In this document: positions 11,948-22,595 of the stretch, one piece after another | Layout: the number at the start of each line of letters is the position of its first letter | How positions within the stretch are numbered: position 1 is the stretch's first letter | DNA from: Trichoplusia ni | Taxonomy: Eukaryota; Arthropoda; Insecta; Lepidoptera; Noctuidae | DNA: 64,000 nt | Assembly (NCBI RefSeq): GCF_003590095.1 | Contig: NC_039480.1 | Coordinates: forward strand, 3,387,328-3,451,327 | Direction: 5' to 3' | The notes under the pieces: generated by a model | The model's database searches: none | Told to the model about the DNA's origin: nothing | Seen by the model: only the letters and a program-made list of their open reading frames with translations | Program-made: the position numbers and the translations under genes

Positions 11948-12668
11948 CTGGCCTGTTGGTCTAGAGGTTTGTGACCCTGACTGCTATATCGTAGGTTGTG
12001 GGTTCGATTCCCACTCAGGACAAATATTTTTGTGATGTGCACGATCATTTGTTCTGAGTCTAGGTGTAATATATTCATATTATGTATATACTAGCAGTTG
12101 CCCGCGACTTCGTCCGCGTGGTTAGAAGATATAAGTTATGATTTATACCTGCCCTGTTTTTTCACATTTTCCACTCTATCTTCGCTCCTATTAGTCGCAG
12201 CGTGATGGTTTATAGCCTAAAGCCTTCCTCGATGAATGGTCTATTCAACACAAAAAGATTTTTTCAATTTGGACCAGTAGTTCCTGAGATTAGCGCGTTC
12301 AAACAAACAAACTCTTCAGCTTTATATATATACTAGCTGTTGCCCGCGACTTCGTCCGCGTGGTTGGAACATTTTCCACATTTTCCTTTATATCTTCGCT
12401 CCTATTAGTCGCAGCGTGATGGTCTATAGCCTAAAACCTTCCTCGATGAAAGGTCTATTCAACACAAAAAGAATTTTTCAATTCGAACCAGTAGTTCCTG
12501 AGATTAGCGCGTTCAAACAAACAAACAAACAAACAAACTCTTCAGCTTTATATATTAGTATAGATTAGTAAGTATACATATAGATTTAGAAATATCTAAG
12601 TATGTCCCTCAGCTTTCCTCAGTTTGTCACTAGATGGCGTTCTGTGAGAACCCTGGAATATAATATTA
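11948..12668 (+). repeat. tRNA-like SINE T1, interrupted by two Helitron-like elements
   Basis: 5' part 11948-12088 with both promoter boxes; 3' part from about 12567 with ATATCTAAGTATG and GATGGCGTTCTGTGAG. Confidence 0.78.
12091..12564 (+). mobile_element. Two Helitron-like elements in tandem, inserted in a SINE
   Basis: Two CTAG-to-GA units in the same direction, 12091-12332 and 12333-12564, directly abutting. Host SINE sequence lies on both sides (11948-12088 and 12567-12668). Confidence 0.78.
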
Positions 12669-12931
12669 CTTATGTCACTCGTACGGAACTATAAGTGCTG
12701 TGACTCCAAGTCGCACCTGACTGGTTTTTTTCTTAGAGGAGTCATTGGCCCCGGATGTGGACCTAGTTAGCCGTCCTACTATATCACCGGACCATGAAGA
12801 GACATCTTATGCGTGAGATAGTGCATATACTAGACAAATGATATCTGTCACTGGTGTCAGCCATCTTGGATTCATAATGGGATGATGATTGGGTAGAAAT
12901 ATTTTCAATCATTGAGATACATAATTAAATA

Positions 12932-13196
12932 TCTACACTAATATTATAAAGCTGAAGAGTTTGTTTATTTGAACGCGCTAATCTCAGGAACTACTGGTTC
13001 GAATTGAAAAATTCTTTTGTGTTCAATAGACCATTTATCAAGAAAGGCTATACAATGGAAAGGAGCGCAAGTACAATGGAAAATCTGAAAAAAAACGGGG
13101 AAAATTAAATTCATTTTTGAGGGCTTCCGTTGCGTGCGCTGCGGAAACGGTTCAAGATCTTCTAACCACGTGGACGAAGTCGCGGGCAACAGCTAG
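12932..13196 (-). mobile_element. Helitron-like element (Lep1-type)
   Basis: A|TCTACACTAATATTATAAAG start and GCGGGCAACAGCTAG|T end; about 265 bases. Confidence 0.75.
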
Positions 13197-13204
13197 TTAT
13201 TTAT

Positions 13205-13435
13205 ATGGCTGGTCTGTAGATGGTCTTTGTCATAACGAGTTCCTCCGTGTTTCGGAAGGCGCGTTAAATTGTTGATCTCGGCTGATATTTACATCATTGA
13301 CAGTCGTTACAAGTAGACAGAAGCTAGATAGTCTGACAACCAGTCTAACTAAGGGGTTGTGTTGCCCAGGTAACTTGTAAAATACTGGTACTTAGCTGAC
13401 TCTGGTTAGACTGGAAGCCAACAGCGACATATTTA
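13205..13435 (+). repeat. 5S-derived SINE, 5'-truncated and diverged
   Basis: Begins in the GGTCTGTAGATGG box and continues through TTTCGGAAGGC and CCAGTCTAAC, ending before the usual tail. Confidence 0.7.
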
Positions 13436-13726
13436 GTTATCCACTGTAATTTTATCAATTTGAAGTTAGGTATATGTATATTCCTAAAATTAATACGCCA
13501 TTGAAATCGAACGACATAAACATAACCTCACTTTTTTGGTGTCGGTTAAAATTATTAATGACTCGGTATCATGCTATTTACAATAATATTTAAAAGGAAT
13601 GCGTATAACATGATACAGCGATTGAATTTAATTAAAACGTGACGAATAAATAAAAAATATAATTAAATGGTAAATGGATTTTATATAAAAACAATGCTTT
13701 TTCGATTGTTGGTATTTATACTATGA

Positions 13727-14006
13727 CTAACTGTTGCCCGCGACTTCGTCCGTGTGGTTAGAATATATAAGTTAGGAATTTTTGAACGGAAGCCCTCGAA
13801 GATTAATATTTTTCCCCGTTTTTGCCACATGTTCCATTGTATCTTCGCTCCAGTCGCAGCGTGATAGTAAATAGCCTAAAACCTTCCTCGATGAATGGTC
13901 TATTGAACACAAAAATATTTTTTCAATTTGAACCAGTAGTTCTTGAGATTAGTGCGTTCAAACAAACAAACTCTTCAGCTTTATAATATTAGTATAGAAG
14001 TATAGA
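13727..14006 (+). mobile_element. Helitron-like element (Lep1-type)
   Basis: Starts CTAACTGTTGCCCGCGACTT (CTAA instead of CTAG) and ends AGTATAGAAGTATAGA. Confidence 0.7.
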
Positions 14007-14203
14007 TTAGTTAGAGTTTTTAGGATTCAGTATCCAAACAAACCGAACGGATCGTCTCTCTGTTTGTCGGTCTTTACCGGCCTGTATCTCGAAAGATGAT
14101 TAATGTTTTGGTTGCCGCTAGAACAAAAATATAATGAAAAAATCTAGGTTAAGCAACGGTTGGATACGGTCACAAATTAGACGCATAACCAAATTTATTG
14201 CAA

Positions 14204-14408
14204 ACTAGCTGTTGCCTGTGGGCCTGCCCGCTACAAATGGGAAAAGATCTCACGAGAACATAAAATCAGGATAAAACCTATCCTATTTGTTAATCCTGGT
14301 TATAAACTATCTGTTTACCAAGTTTCGTCTAAATCCGTTCAGTGGTTTTTGCGTGAAAGAGGAACAAACATCCATACATACAAACTTTCGCGTTTATAAT
14401 ATTCGTTT
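14204..14408 (+). mobile_element. Helitron-like element, third family
   Basis: CTAGCTGTTGCCTGTGGGCC end; body AAATCCGTTCAGTGGTTTTT; tail CGTTTATAATATTCG. Related copies: about 1097-1235, 4625-4800, 24679-24853, 28070-28297 and 35109-35274. Confidence 0.6.
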
Positions 14409-15381
14409 TTCTTTAGTCTATTTTTACGAAGACCGACTCGCTCTTGCCAAGTTTTTTTTTTGTTAATTTTACCGTTAATTGACAAATATTTCCATGCAAA
14501 AATCTATTTATTATTCTCAATCACGAAAACACTATGTTGCATGCGTTGTTAAAACGATTGCGTTAAAAACCGGTTCGGCGCGTGCCGTGTTACGGAAAAC
14601 AACTGTTTATAAAACATAGCAATCGATTTTAGTACAATATTTAGATTCAAAAAATATATTAGGCTGTCTAGAGTAAATATCAATAAACATAAAAATTATA
14701 ATGTAAATGAAACAAGATAAAAATTCAATGATAAGGATGAATAAACAGAATTGCAGTCGGAGGCATGAAATTAAGTGCTTCTATATGATAAATTATTATC
14801 TCTTTGCGCATCATATCATTGAATTTTTATCTTGTTTCAGTCTTTTCAGTTGATTTTTAATTGTAGTTATCCATGCAGGCGGGTTTTTTGTTTTTTAAAT
14901 TATTATTTTGTTTATGTCTTTTTAGTTAAGAAAGATTACGTAACCGGATTATTTATTATTTATTTATCGTTCCATTTAATATTAAAAATGCAAGTTATGT
15001 ACATACTTAGATTCAGTGTTTAAAATCCTTCATTTTGATACCCCACTTAATATGCCTGGTAGATTTATTTTATTTCCTCACATTATGGCTTCAAACAGCC
15101 GCTATATTGTTTTTTTTATATTTCACCTACCTAAGAACACTCGGGCTATTAAGACAAATCTAACGATACCTCAAATGTGAAAATCCATTCAACGGTTCTA
15201 GAGATACAAGGTAATAAAGAATATTACATACATACAAGATACGCGCTAAACACATAACCCTCCTGACAGTCGGGTAAAAAGACATCTACATCCTTGCCAC
15301 AATCGGAAAACATGCCAGAAGACTGGCAGGGATTAAGATTTTTTACGGTCTGTAAATCATATACACTTTTAGTTTTATTGA

Positions 15382-15696
15382 TGTGAGTCGATCACAGGTT
15401 AAGCTACGCTTGACAGTTGACGTGGTTTGTCATAACGAGTTCCGAGGTGTTTCGGAAGGCACGATAAATTGTGGGTCCCGGCTGTTATTCCTACATCTAT
15501 GACAGCTGTTACAGGTAGTCAGAATCTTGAAAAAGTCTGCCAACCAGTCTAATCATGGGGTATTGTGTTACCCAGGTAACTGGGTTAAAGAGGTCAGATA
15601 GGCAGTCGCTCCTTGTAAAACACTGGTATTCAGCTGAAACCGGTTAGCCTGGAAGCCGACCCCATCATAGTTGGGAAAAGGCTAGGCCGATGATTG
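15382..15696 (+). repeat. 5S-derived SINE just upstream of gene A
   Basis: Begins GTGAGTCGATCACAGGTTAA and ends GGCTAGGCCGATGATTGA. The box C part of the promoter is deleted. Confidence 0.78.
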
Positions 15697-15869
15697 ATAT
15701 TTAGTCTAGACATCCTTAAATAGTTTTTTAATGTAAATATTGTATTAAAATCGATTGCTATGTTTTATAAACAGTTATTTTCCGTTACAAGGCTGTAAAT
15801 TTTGTATATTGTATTGATATTAAGTTAAATATAATTTTAAATGTAAATTTAGTAATGTTGTTTTAGAGT

Positions 15870-16046
15870 ATGTTTCAATACGATTATGAGAAGCGTCCGG
15901 CGTCGGCGACATCTTGTGACAGCCGCGCTAAGATGGCGGCCGACTGGAGCCGATCTTACCCGAGCGCAGCCGAACGAATGCCGAACGCGAGGCGCCCTCT
16001 ACCGCCGCGACCGACCGTTATACATCGGATGCCGGATAAAACTACA
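15870..16046 (+). CDS. Gene A exon 1: cytoplasmic head
   Basis: Encodes residues 1-59, rich in Arg, Pro, Ser and Ala, with tyrosines near the start (MFQYDYEKR). It ends on a codon boundary at a consensus donor, ACA|GTAAGT. Base composition is much more GC-rich than the flanks. A tRNA-like SINE begins only about 15 bases past the donor, so the open frame continues into the SINE, but that extension is not coding. Confidence 0.75.
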
Positions 16047-19000
16047 GTAAGTAGAAATATATGGCCTGTTGGTCTAGTGGTTAGTGGCCCTGACTGCTAT
16101 ACTGGACTTCGTGGGTTCGATTCCCATCCAGGCCAAATGTTTGTGTGATGAGTTGAGTACGATCATTTGTTCTGTGTTTGGGTGTAATTTATTTATATTA
16201 TGTATGTATTTAGAAATATATAAGTATGTTTATTAGTTGTCTATTACTCATAATACAAGCTTAGTATGAGACTCGATTGACTTTAAAATGAAGCCCTGAC
16301 TGATTTCACATTGACACCAGCCAGATGCATGACATAAATTATAGTGAACGCGCGTGTACGAGAACACAGCTGCATTATCTGTTTTCGCACTCGACAACCA
16401 AAACAACCAAAACTCAGGCAAAACAAACAAAAAATAATATAAAAATCCTCAAATAATAACATTTTAATAATATACTATTCCACAACTTTCTCGCAACGCC
16501 ATCTAGTCTCAAACTAAGGGAAGCTTGTATTATGAGTACTATACTAGGCAACTGAAAAACATACTTATATATTTCTAAATACATACATAATATAGATAAA
16601 TTACACCAAGACACAGAACAAATGATAGTGCTCATCACATAAAAATCAAATCAAAACCCACGAAATAGTAAATAGATCATGTCATATCAATTCCAGGTAC
16701 CTTTGAAAGTGTGGATCATCGCCAGTGCATCCTGCTTCGCCGTCTGCGCGGCCCTGGTACTGGCGACCGTGGTGGTCACCAAATGGGGCACGTCAGACGC
16801 TTTTACCACGAGAGAAGTGTATCAGTCCCCAGTAAGTACCTATAGTTTTTTTTAAACGTTTCCCGCAGTAAGGATTTTCATCCGAGTGTCTCGAAAGGCG
16901 TTAAATTATGGGTCCTGGCTTTTATTCATACATCTTTGACAGTCGTTACGAGTAGTCAAAAGCTAGAAAGTCTGACAACCAGTCTAAGTAAGGGGTATCG
17001 TGTTGCCCAGGTAACTGTGTTGAATAGGTCAGATAGGCAGTCGCTCCTTGTAAAACACTTGTACTTAGCTGAATCCAGTAAGACTGGAAAAATAAAACAG
17101 ATTAGTTTTTGTGGGGGAAAGGGGGGGGGGAAATAACCGAATATCAGCAAATATACTGGAGTGGGGATTCAAATGAGAGCGCACTGAAATAGAATATTGA
17201 TGACTTAATGAAGCGAGTTCTAAGCTTCGTCTGATGAGAAAATTGGTGGAAGGAAAATGGGTTATGGAAATCCGATTGTCAAGTCACCATCACCCTAGCC
17301 TTTTCCCAACTATGTTGGGGTCGGCTTCTAGTCTCACCGGATCCAGCAGAGTACCAACTGACCTCCCCAACCCAGTTACCTGAGCAACAATATACCCTTT
17401 GGTTAAACTGATTGTCAGGCTTTTTTTCTCTAGCTTCTGACCACCTGTAACGACTGTCAAAGATGTAGGAATAACAGCCGGGAAACAACGTGCCTTCCAA
17501 AGCAAGGAGGAACTCATTATGACAAGGATTGTCACCCATCTATGGACCAATCGTGTCAAGCGTAGCATAACCTGTGATCATGCATGCCTGTTTATGGCCA
17601 CGATTGTCAAGTGAAAGTGTCAATTACTACATCTCTCAGTCTTTGCAATTCTGCTAAAGATGTTTAGTTGAGATGTTTATGAGATTTTGTCGGGAGTATT
17701 TAAAATGTTTACTTTTAATATTCTAGGAACCAATACGTGCCTATAGCCGCCCAAAACCAACACCAGAATACAATTCAGATGAAATCGAAGAGAACGCGAT
17801 TCTAGAAAAACTATCAATATTCAAAAATGTTATACCACAACGGGAACACAAAAATCTCATATCCAAGACACAAATACATCCTCTGCATGAAGAGATTGCA
17901 CACGAGGAGAGAAACATCAAGAAGAAGGATAGAGCGGAAGTAGAAAAAGAAGTAATGGACAATGAGGTACAAGATGCAGAAGGATCGGACTTCAAAATTG
18001 TAGAAGTACCGCATTTTAAACCTATTCTACCTGAAATAAGCAAGAATGTCGACTTGGAATTGCCGTATGGATATTTGGATGGTAAGTCTCTATTTTTTCC
18101 TACGTTTTTATACACTCACTTTTCTTGTTTGTTTGTCGTTCCGGTTGGATTTTTGCTACTCAATTTTGAGGCACTGCCTGATGACCCAGCAGGCTGAAAT
18201 TTACAGGGTAGCTTCAAACTCTATGACAGTGCAATTTACAATTATAAAGCGGCTAGATCGTTTTTGATAAATTCGAATGGAGTGACATTGAACTACACAA
18301 ACTTTCACACGACGCCATCTAGTCTATTATGATTACTAGACAACTGATAAACATACTTATATATTTCTAAATACATACATAATATAGATAAATTACACCC
18401 AGACACAGAACAAAAGATCGTGCTCATCACACAAACATTTGTCCTGGGTGGGAATCGAAACCACGACCTCCGGTACAATTTTTTTATGAAACCCATGCTT
18501 TTTTTTCAGGCAGAGAAGACTATTTTTACAACGACGAAAACCTCTACGATGATTATATGCAAAGCAATACTTTGACCAGTTACTTAATAGAAAAAGTTCA
18601 GGAGCTACATGAGTGGGTATCGAGTGACCCAGACTTGAAAACCAATCACACAAGTACAACGGATTTCAGCACTGTTCTGAAGGCTCTAAACGAAAGCCTG
18701 GTCGAAGGCAACGTCACTATAGTAATGAATAAATTAAAAGAGGTTTATTTCGGAGATAATTATACCAACGCGAATAATACTAGAAAAGTTATAGTTACTA
18801 ATTCTACTGATTTGCTTTCTTTTGGGATTCTGACGTTGGATGTCATGTTGTTGCATAATATACAGCTAATGGCGTGGGAGAATCAGGTACAGACATTTAT
18901 TTAACTGTTTAGAAGGATTCTCACTCCATAAGTGATTCGGTCACAGGTTAAGCTATGCTTGACGCGGTTGGTCCGTAGATGGGTGACCATCTTTATCATA

Positions 19001-22000
19001 ACCAGTTCCTCCGTGTTTCGGAAGGCACGTTACATTGTGGGTCCCGGCTGTTATTCCTACATCTTTAACAGTCGTTACAGGTAGTCAGAAGATTGAAAAA
19101 GTCTGACAGCCAGTCTAACCAAGGGGTATCGTGTTGCCCAGGTAACTGGGTTAAGGAGGTCAGATAGGCAGTCGCTCCTTGTAAAACACTGATACTTAGC
19201 TAAAACCGGTTGGACTGGTAGCCGACCCAAACATAGTTGGGAAAAGGCTAGGCCAATGATGATGAAGGATTCTCACTAGTTTGTTACAAAAATTGCGTAG
19301 CAACCGGCTGTCATAGTATGGGCATGTTATGCGGAGAAATGAGAGTCATGTGGTGAGGAAGGTGTTGAGTATGGATGTATCCACATCCATACTCAATATA
19401 GGGGGATATAGGGGAAGAGGACGACCACGGAAACGATGGATTGTCTGAAAGACGATTGTGCAAAGAGTGTTTCTCGTGAGATGACGTCAAATAAAAATGT
19501 ATGGAAGAAGAAGACATGTTGTGCCGACCACAAATAAAAATTGGGATAAGAGCAGGGGAATGATGTGTTAATATAAGGAATGTACGCATGAATAATTGTG
19601 ATATATTTTTAGGAGGCAGCCAGAAACAAAATGCTGAAAGACCCAGACGTGTTTGCGTTTAACGCGCTGTTCTTAGACCCTGGGAAGGTGGAATCCAAGC
19701 AAAATGAAGTCGTTCATGATGGATCGTTATTTTTGTAAGATTTTATAAGATTTTATTATACAAGAACGAGCTGTCCCAGTTAACGTTGTTTTGCAATACA
19801 AATGAGTTCTAGAGAATAAAAAAGGGGGTCTGAAAAATAAATGTTGTCCAATTCTCAGAACTAAAAAATATGTACACGTAATTTCATAAGAATCAGTCTA
19901 GCCGTTTCGGAGGAGTTCAATTTCGTACACCGTGACACGAGAATTTTACATATTCGATGTATTTTTGGGATAACTGGGTTGAAGAAGTCAGATAGGCAGT
20001 CGCTCCTTGTAAAACACTGGTACTTACTTAGCTGAATCCGGTTAGACTGGAAGCCGACCACAACATAGTTGGGAAAAGGCTGCCTATGGGATGGGATGGG
20101 AAACCGATCTTCGGACTACTAACATTCTTTTGGTCAAATACCCTATCGTTATTATTTCTTTTCAGGAAGCGTCTGAGCCCTCGGCAGAATGTTATCGAAG
20201 ATCTGGATATTGGCAAGAATCTTCTAGAAAATATAATGGAGATTGGAATGAGTACGGCCAGAGCAGCAATACACCTGGGCAGGGCGTATAAGAATACCAA
20301 GTAAAATCTTAAATATACACACATATACGAACAAATATACATACATACATACACTTTGACGACCTCCGTGGTCGAGTGCCGTACGCACCGGTTTCAAGGT
20401 GTCGCTAACTCTGAGGTCCCGGGTTCGATCTCCGGTCGGGTCAATGTAAAAATTCACATTTCTACATTGTCTCGGGTCTGGGTGTTTGTGGTACCTTCGT
20501 TGTATCTGAATTCCATAACACAAGTGCTTCAGCAACTTACTTTGGGTTCAGAACAATGTATGGGATGTTGTCCGCATTTATTATTTTATTATTATTATAT
20601 ACGTAAATGGTATTATAGGTAAACATAGCACAGTCACTGTGCGCGACGTATTGATGGAATCCTTGTACAGGACAAGCGTTTGTGTGATCCACGAATGCTT
20701 GTCCTGAGTCTGGGTGTCTTGTGCATGTGACTTGAATGTTTGTGAATTGAAATCATTTTGTGAATGCTAGAGTCGACATATCCCATCTGACTATCCTGAG
20801 AGGGATGTTGAAACAAATTGAGGGGTCGCGGACTCTGTTAGTGTCCATAGAATTTTAAAATGTAAATAAGTGTGTAAACTAATGCAAAGTATTTCTTAAA
20901 CAACAAAACCCCTAATAGCAATAACAATCCGATTTTTGACCGCAACATTAGTTATTATATTATAACTTCAGATATCAATAATTATTTAAGATGTGATATT
21001 CCATTTTTTATTTGTTAATAAAAAACACAAAAATCATCATCTTTTTCAGAAACATCCTAAACCAGATTTCAAATAAAGAACTCCAGGCCGCCAACATTCA
21101 GAATCAAATGTCACGCAACCTTGATGCCAACACTCACGCGCTGAATCACTTGCAAACGTCATATGACAGTACTCAAGGTGTTGCCAGCAACAATAATGGT
21201 AGCTTTTATACCGAACTGGACTGCGTGTGGTTATTGTACTGTAGAAATTTAATGGCAACTACTAAATTGAATCCGCCGTACGGTACCATGGCTAGGATTA
21301 ATGGGTGAGTGCGTTTATTTGTTGTAATTTTTAGGCTTCTTTAGGGTTTTAAAATCGGAACCCAATTACTGAAGGTCCTCTGTCTATCTGTCCGTTCGTC
21401 ACTAGGCTGTGTCTTATAAACCGTGATAGCCAATTTTCGCAGATAAATGTATTTCTGTTGCCGCTTTAACAACAAATGAGGATATCAAATAACGCACCAT
21501 TATCGAAGATGTTAATAACACCAGCCTGTAACTGTCCCACTGCAGGCCTCTCATACAGAGAACGAGCATTGATCACCACACTTGTGAGCTGCCCCCACGG
21601 TGGAGCGCCATTACCAAAGCTGTTAATAACACCACCCTGTAACTGTCCCACTGCAGGCCTCTCATACAGAGAACGAGCATTGATAACTTACCTTCCGTAT
21701 CTTCCAGGGTGGCGCTTCGAATGCTGACTGGTGAGCTGGTGGCCAATAAAGCACTTGACACAATGTTATATGAGCTGCTAACAGGATGGACGGAGCTAAA
21801 GTGTAATGAAATGTTCCCAAGGTGAGATCTAGTTGAGCCTCAAGTGGTTGTAACCTGCGTGCTTGGTAACCAGGGCCGGCGTAAAGGCCACTGACACCCC
21901 GGGCGAAAATATTGTGGCGCCCACTTGAGGGAAGCAATATCAAGTGTTAGTTTTTTGCTAATCCCAAGTAAAATTATTTTAAGAATTTCATCTTTCCTTT

Positions 22001-22595
22001 AGCGTTACGTTTGGCGGTGGAAGTATTCCACCTGTAGCGTAGAGCACAGTTCTGAGGGTTTGCGCCAGGAGAGGCAAGAGACTCCAACTTCAGACCTTGG
22101 CGCCCCCCAGAATTTGTCGCCCTGGGCCATCGCCCCATCACGCCGGCACTGTTGGTAACCTCAACCATTCAGCTATCCGTGCAGTCAAAATGATTATGGA
22201 AATACTATACTTTGACATATTAAGTTATTTTTACTATCCTGCATTAGGATCAAACCTGCAAGTTATAAATACACTGCACGTAAAGCCGAGTGTTTGAGGT
22301 CACCACGCCAAACCCACTGTGCGTTTCAATCCCCGCGTAGGACAACATCCGTGTGATCCACGAATGCTTGTCCTGAGTCTGTCGGATGTATTTGTGACTT
22401 GAATGTTTGTGAAACCCGCGACACAAGGATTAAATTGCGCACACTGCGTTTTTTAATACATACATACAACCTATATACTCCATTTAAATTACATTTTTTT
22501 TTTGCAGATGCAGTAAAGTAAATGCGGCGGCAGTAGTAATCGATTCTATTCTTCAATCACACAGAAAAACGACTGTCAGTAACAGAGGACGATAA
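15870..22595 (+). CDS. Gene A: type II single-pass membrane protein, family not recognised (9 coding exons, 585 aa)
   Basis: Joining 15870-16046, 16697-16831, 17727-18081, 18510-18886, 19613-19734, 20166-20300, 21050-21304, 21708-21821 and 22508-22595 gives 1758 bases, in frame throughout, with GT donors and AG acceptors everywhere. The protein has a basic, Pro/Ser-rich cytoplasmic head (1-59), one hydrophobic helix (about 64-87) and a long outer part with no further membrane segment. N-glycosylation sequons lie at about N268, N283, N290, N306, N311, N320 and N483. The outer part has only four cysteines (492, 498, 551, 558), all near the C-terminus, which suggests two disulfides. Residues 105-222 are charged and probably flexible; 240-580 look helical. 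The start is the first ATG after an in-frame stop at 15864; an upstream untranslated exon is possible because that stop sits in a TTTTAG acceptor-like sequence. I do not recognise the family. Function is unknown; a cell-surface role is inferred from topology only. Confidence 0.8.
16062..16290 (+). repeat. tRNA-like SINE T1, gene A intron 1
   Basis: Starts 15 bases after the exon 1 donor; boxes GGCCTGTTGGTCTAGTGG and GGGTTCGATTCCC are intact. Confidence 0.83.
16475..16640 (-). repeat. tRNA-like SINE T1, reverse, gene A intron 1
   Basis: Body only (ATATATTTCTAAATACATAC; TGATAGTGCTCATCACA), facing the copy at 16062. Confidence 0.75.
16697..16831 (+). CDS. Gene A exon 2: transmembrane helix
   Basis: Encodes residues 60-104. 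The stretch from VWIIASASCF to VLATVVVT (about 64-87) is a strongly hydrophobic helix containing two cysteines. It is preceded by Lys and the basic exon 1 and followed by KWGTSDAF. The positive-inside rule therefore puts the N-terminus in the cytoplasm. Acceptor TTCCAG and donor GTAAGT are both good; both ends are phase 0. Confidence 0.8.
16893..17090 (+). repeat. 5S-derived SINE, 3' part, gene A intron 2
   Basis: From TGTCTCGAAAGGC through CCAGGTAACTG to CCAGTAAGACTGGAA; the promoter region is missing. Confidence 0.72.
17286..17585 (-). repeat. 5S-derived SINE, reverse copy, gene A intron 2
   Basis: Inverse of the family, from CACCCTAGCCTTTTCCCAAC to AGCATAACCTGTGATCATGC. Confidence 0.8.
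17727..18081 (+). CDS. Gene A exon 3: charged juxtamembrane stalk
   Basis: Encodes residues 105-222 plus the first base of Gly223. The product is Glu/Lys-rich and lacks cysteine, as expected for a flexible or coiled stalk. It ends in LPYGYLD before a G|GTAAGT donor. A dispersed repeat with the TTTTCTTGTTTGTTTGTCG core begins about 30 bases into the following intron. Confidence 0.8.
18299..18480 (-). repeat. tRNA-like SINE T1, reverse, gene A intron 3
   Basis: From CGACGCCATCTAGTC to GGAATCGAAACCACGACCTC, ending about 30 bases before the exon 4 acceptor. Confidence 0.8.
18510..18886 (+). CDS. Gene A exon 4: glycosylated helical region
   Basis: Encodes the end of Gly223 through Gln348. It carries six of the seven sequons (NHT, NES, NVT, NYT, NNT, NST). 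It opens with an acidic, Tyr-rich stretch (REDYFYNDENLYDDY) and continues as amphipathic helices. The acceptor has a T-rich tract ending TTTTTTTTCAG; the donor is CAG|GTACAG. A reverse-oriented tRNA-like SINE ends about 30 bases before the acceptor. Confidence 0.8.
18926..19263 (+). repeat. 5S-derived SINE with 14-bp target duplication, gene A intron 4
   Basis: GAAGGATTCTCACT occurs at 18912-18925 and again at 19264-19277, directly bordering the element. It starts CCATAAGTGATTCGGTCACA, so this copy begins just 5' of the 5S-like boxes. Confidence 0.9.
19613..19734 (+). CDS. Gene A exon 5
   Basis: Encodes residues 349-388 and two bases of Leu389 (EAARNKMLKDPDVF onwards). The acceptor is ATTTTTAG and the donor is TTT|GTAAGA. 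Frame and phase fit exons 4 and 6. It is too short to stand out as an open frame and is supported by phase and by composition. Confidence 0.72.
19970..20081 (+). repeat. 5S-derived SINE, 3' fragment, gene A intron 5
   Basis: From TAACTGGGTTGAAGAAGTCA to CATAGTTGGGAAAAGGCTG. Confidence 0.75.
20166..20300 (+). CDS. Gene A exon 6
   Basis: Encodes the end of Leu389 through Thr433 and part of Lys434, including LENIMEIGMSTARAAIHLG, which reads as an amphipathic helix. The acceptor is TTTTCAG and the donor is AA|GTAAAA. A tRNA-derived SINE begins about 57 bases downstream, inside intron 6. Confidence 0.78.
20358..20575 (+). repeat. tRNA-like SINE, family T3, gene A intron 6
   Basis: GACCTCCGTGGTCGAGTGCC (A-box side) and CCCGGGTTCGATCTCCGG (B box), with body TTCACATTTCTACATTGTCT. 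Begins 57 bases after the exon 6 donor. Confidence 0.82.
20632..20750 (+). repeat. tRNA-like SINE T2, gene A intron 6
   Basis: GTGCGCGACGTATTGATGGA, then GGACAAGCGTTTGTGTGATC and the standard body. Confidence 0.72.
21050..21304 (+). CDS. Gene A exon 7: first Cys pair
   Basis: Encodes residues 435-518 and part of Gly519. The first half is Asn/Gln-rich and helical. It then carries an NGS sequon and the ELDCVWLLYCRNL motif with Cys492 and Cys498, followed by PPYGTMARING. The acceptor is TTTTTCAG and the donor is GG|GTGAGT. Confidence 0.8.
21493..21685 (+). repeat. 110-bp-family satellite, about two units, in gene A intron 7
   Basis: Two units of the repeat seen at 10.5 kb, about 111 bases apart. 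The block ends about 20 bases before the exon 8 acceptor. Confidence 0.9.
21708..21821 (+). CDS. Gene A exon 8
   Basis: Encodes residues 520-556 and part of Arg557. The product is a helix-rich segment ending GWTELKCNEMFPR with Cys551. The acceptor is CTTCCAG and the donor is AG|GTGAGA. A 110-bp-family satellite block ends only about 20 bases before the acceptor. Confidence 0.78.
22278..22450 (+). repeat. tRNA-like SINE T2, gene A intron 8
   Basis: GCCGAGTGTTTGAGGTCACC head, TTTCAATCCCCGCGTAGG, and the body to AAATTGCGCACACTGCG; it ends about 55 bases before exon 9. Confidence 0.76.
22508..22595 (+). CDS. Gene A exon 9: C-terminus and stop
   Basis: Encodes the end of Arg557 through Arg585 (CSKVNAAAVVIDSIL onwards) and a TAA stop. 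Cys558 is the fourth outer-part cysteine. The acceptor is a long T tract ending TTTTTTGCAG. Confidence 0.75.

Larger units (their letters stand above)
1..15860. other. Intergenic repeat field upstream of gene A
   Basis: No coding exon could be supported in these 15.8 kb. Most bases fall in SINEs, Helitron-like elements and MITEs listed separately, or in AT-rich remainder without recognisable structure (for example 660-1090, 4800-5040, 8700-9050, 13440-13720 and 14410-15360). Confidence 0.6.

Noticed and set aside
16047..16148. Extension of gene A exon 1 past 16046
   Set aside because: The continuing frame is SINE sequence after a consensus GTAAGT donor; splicing at 16046 leads straight to the transmembrane exon in phase.
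16936..17136. Open frames in the TCTGACAACCAG region at 8.4, 16.9, 17.3 and 40.5 kb
   Set aside because: All are the 5S-derived SINE body in different frames.
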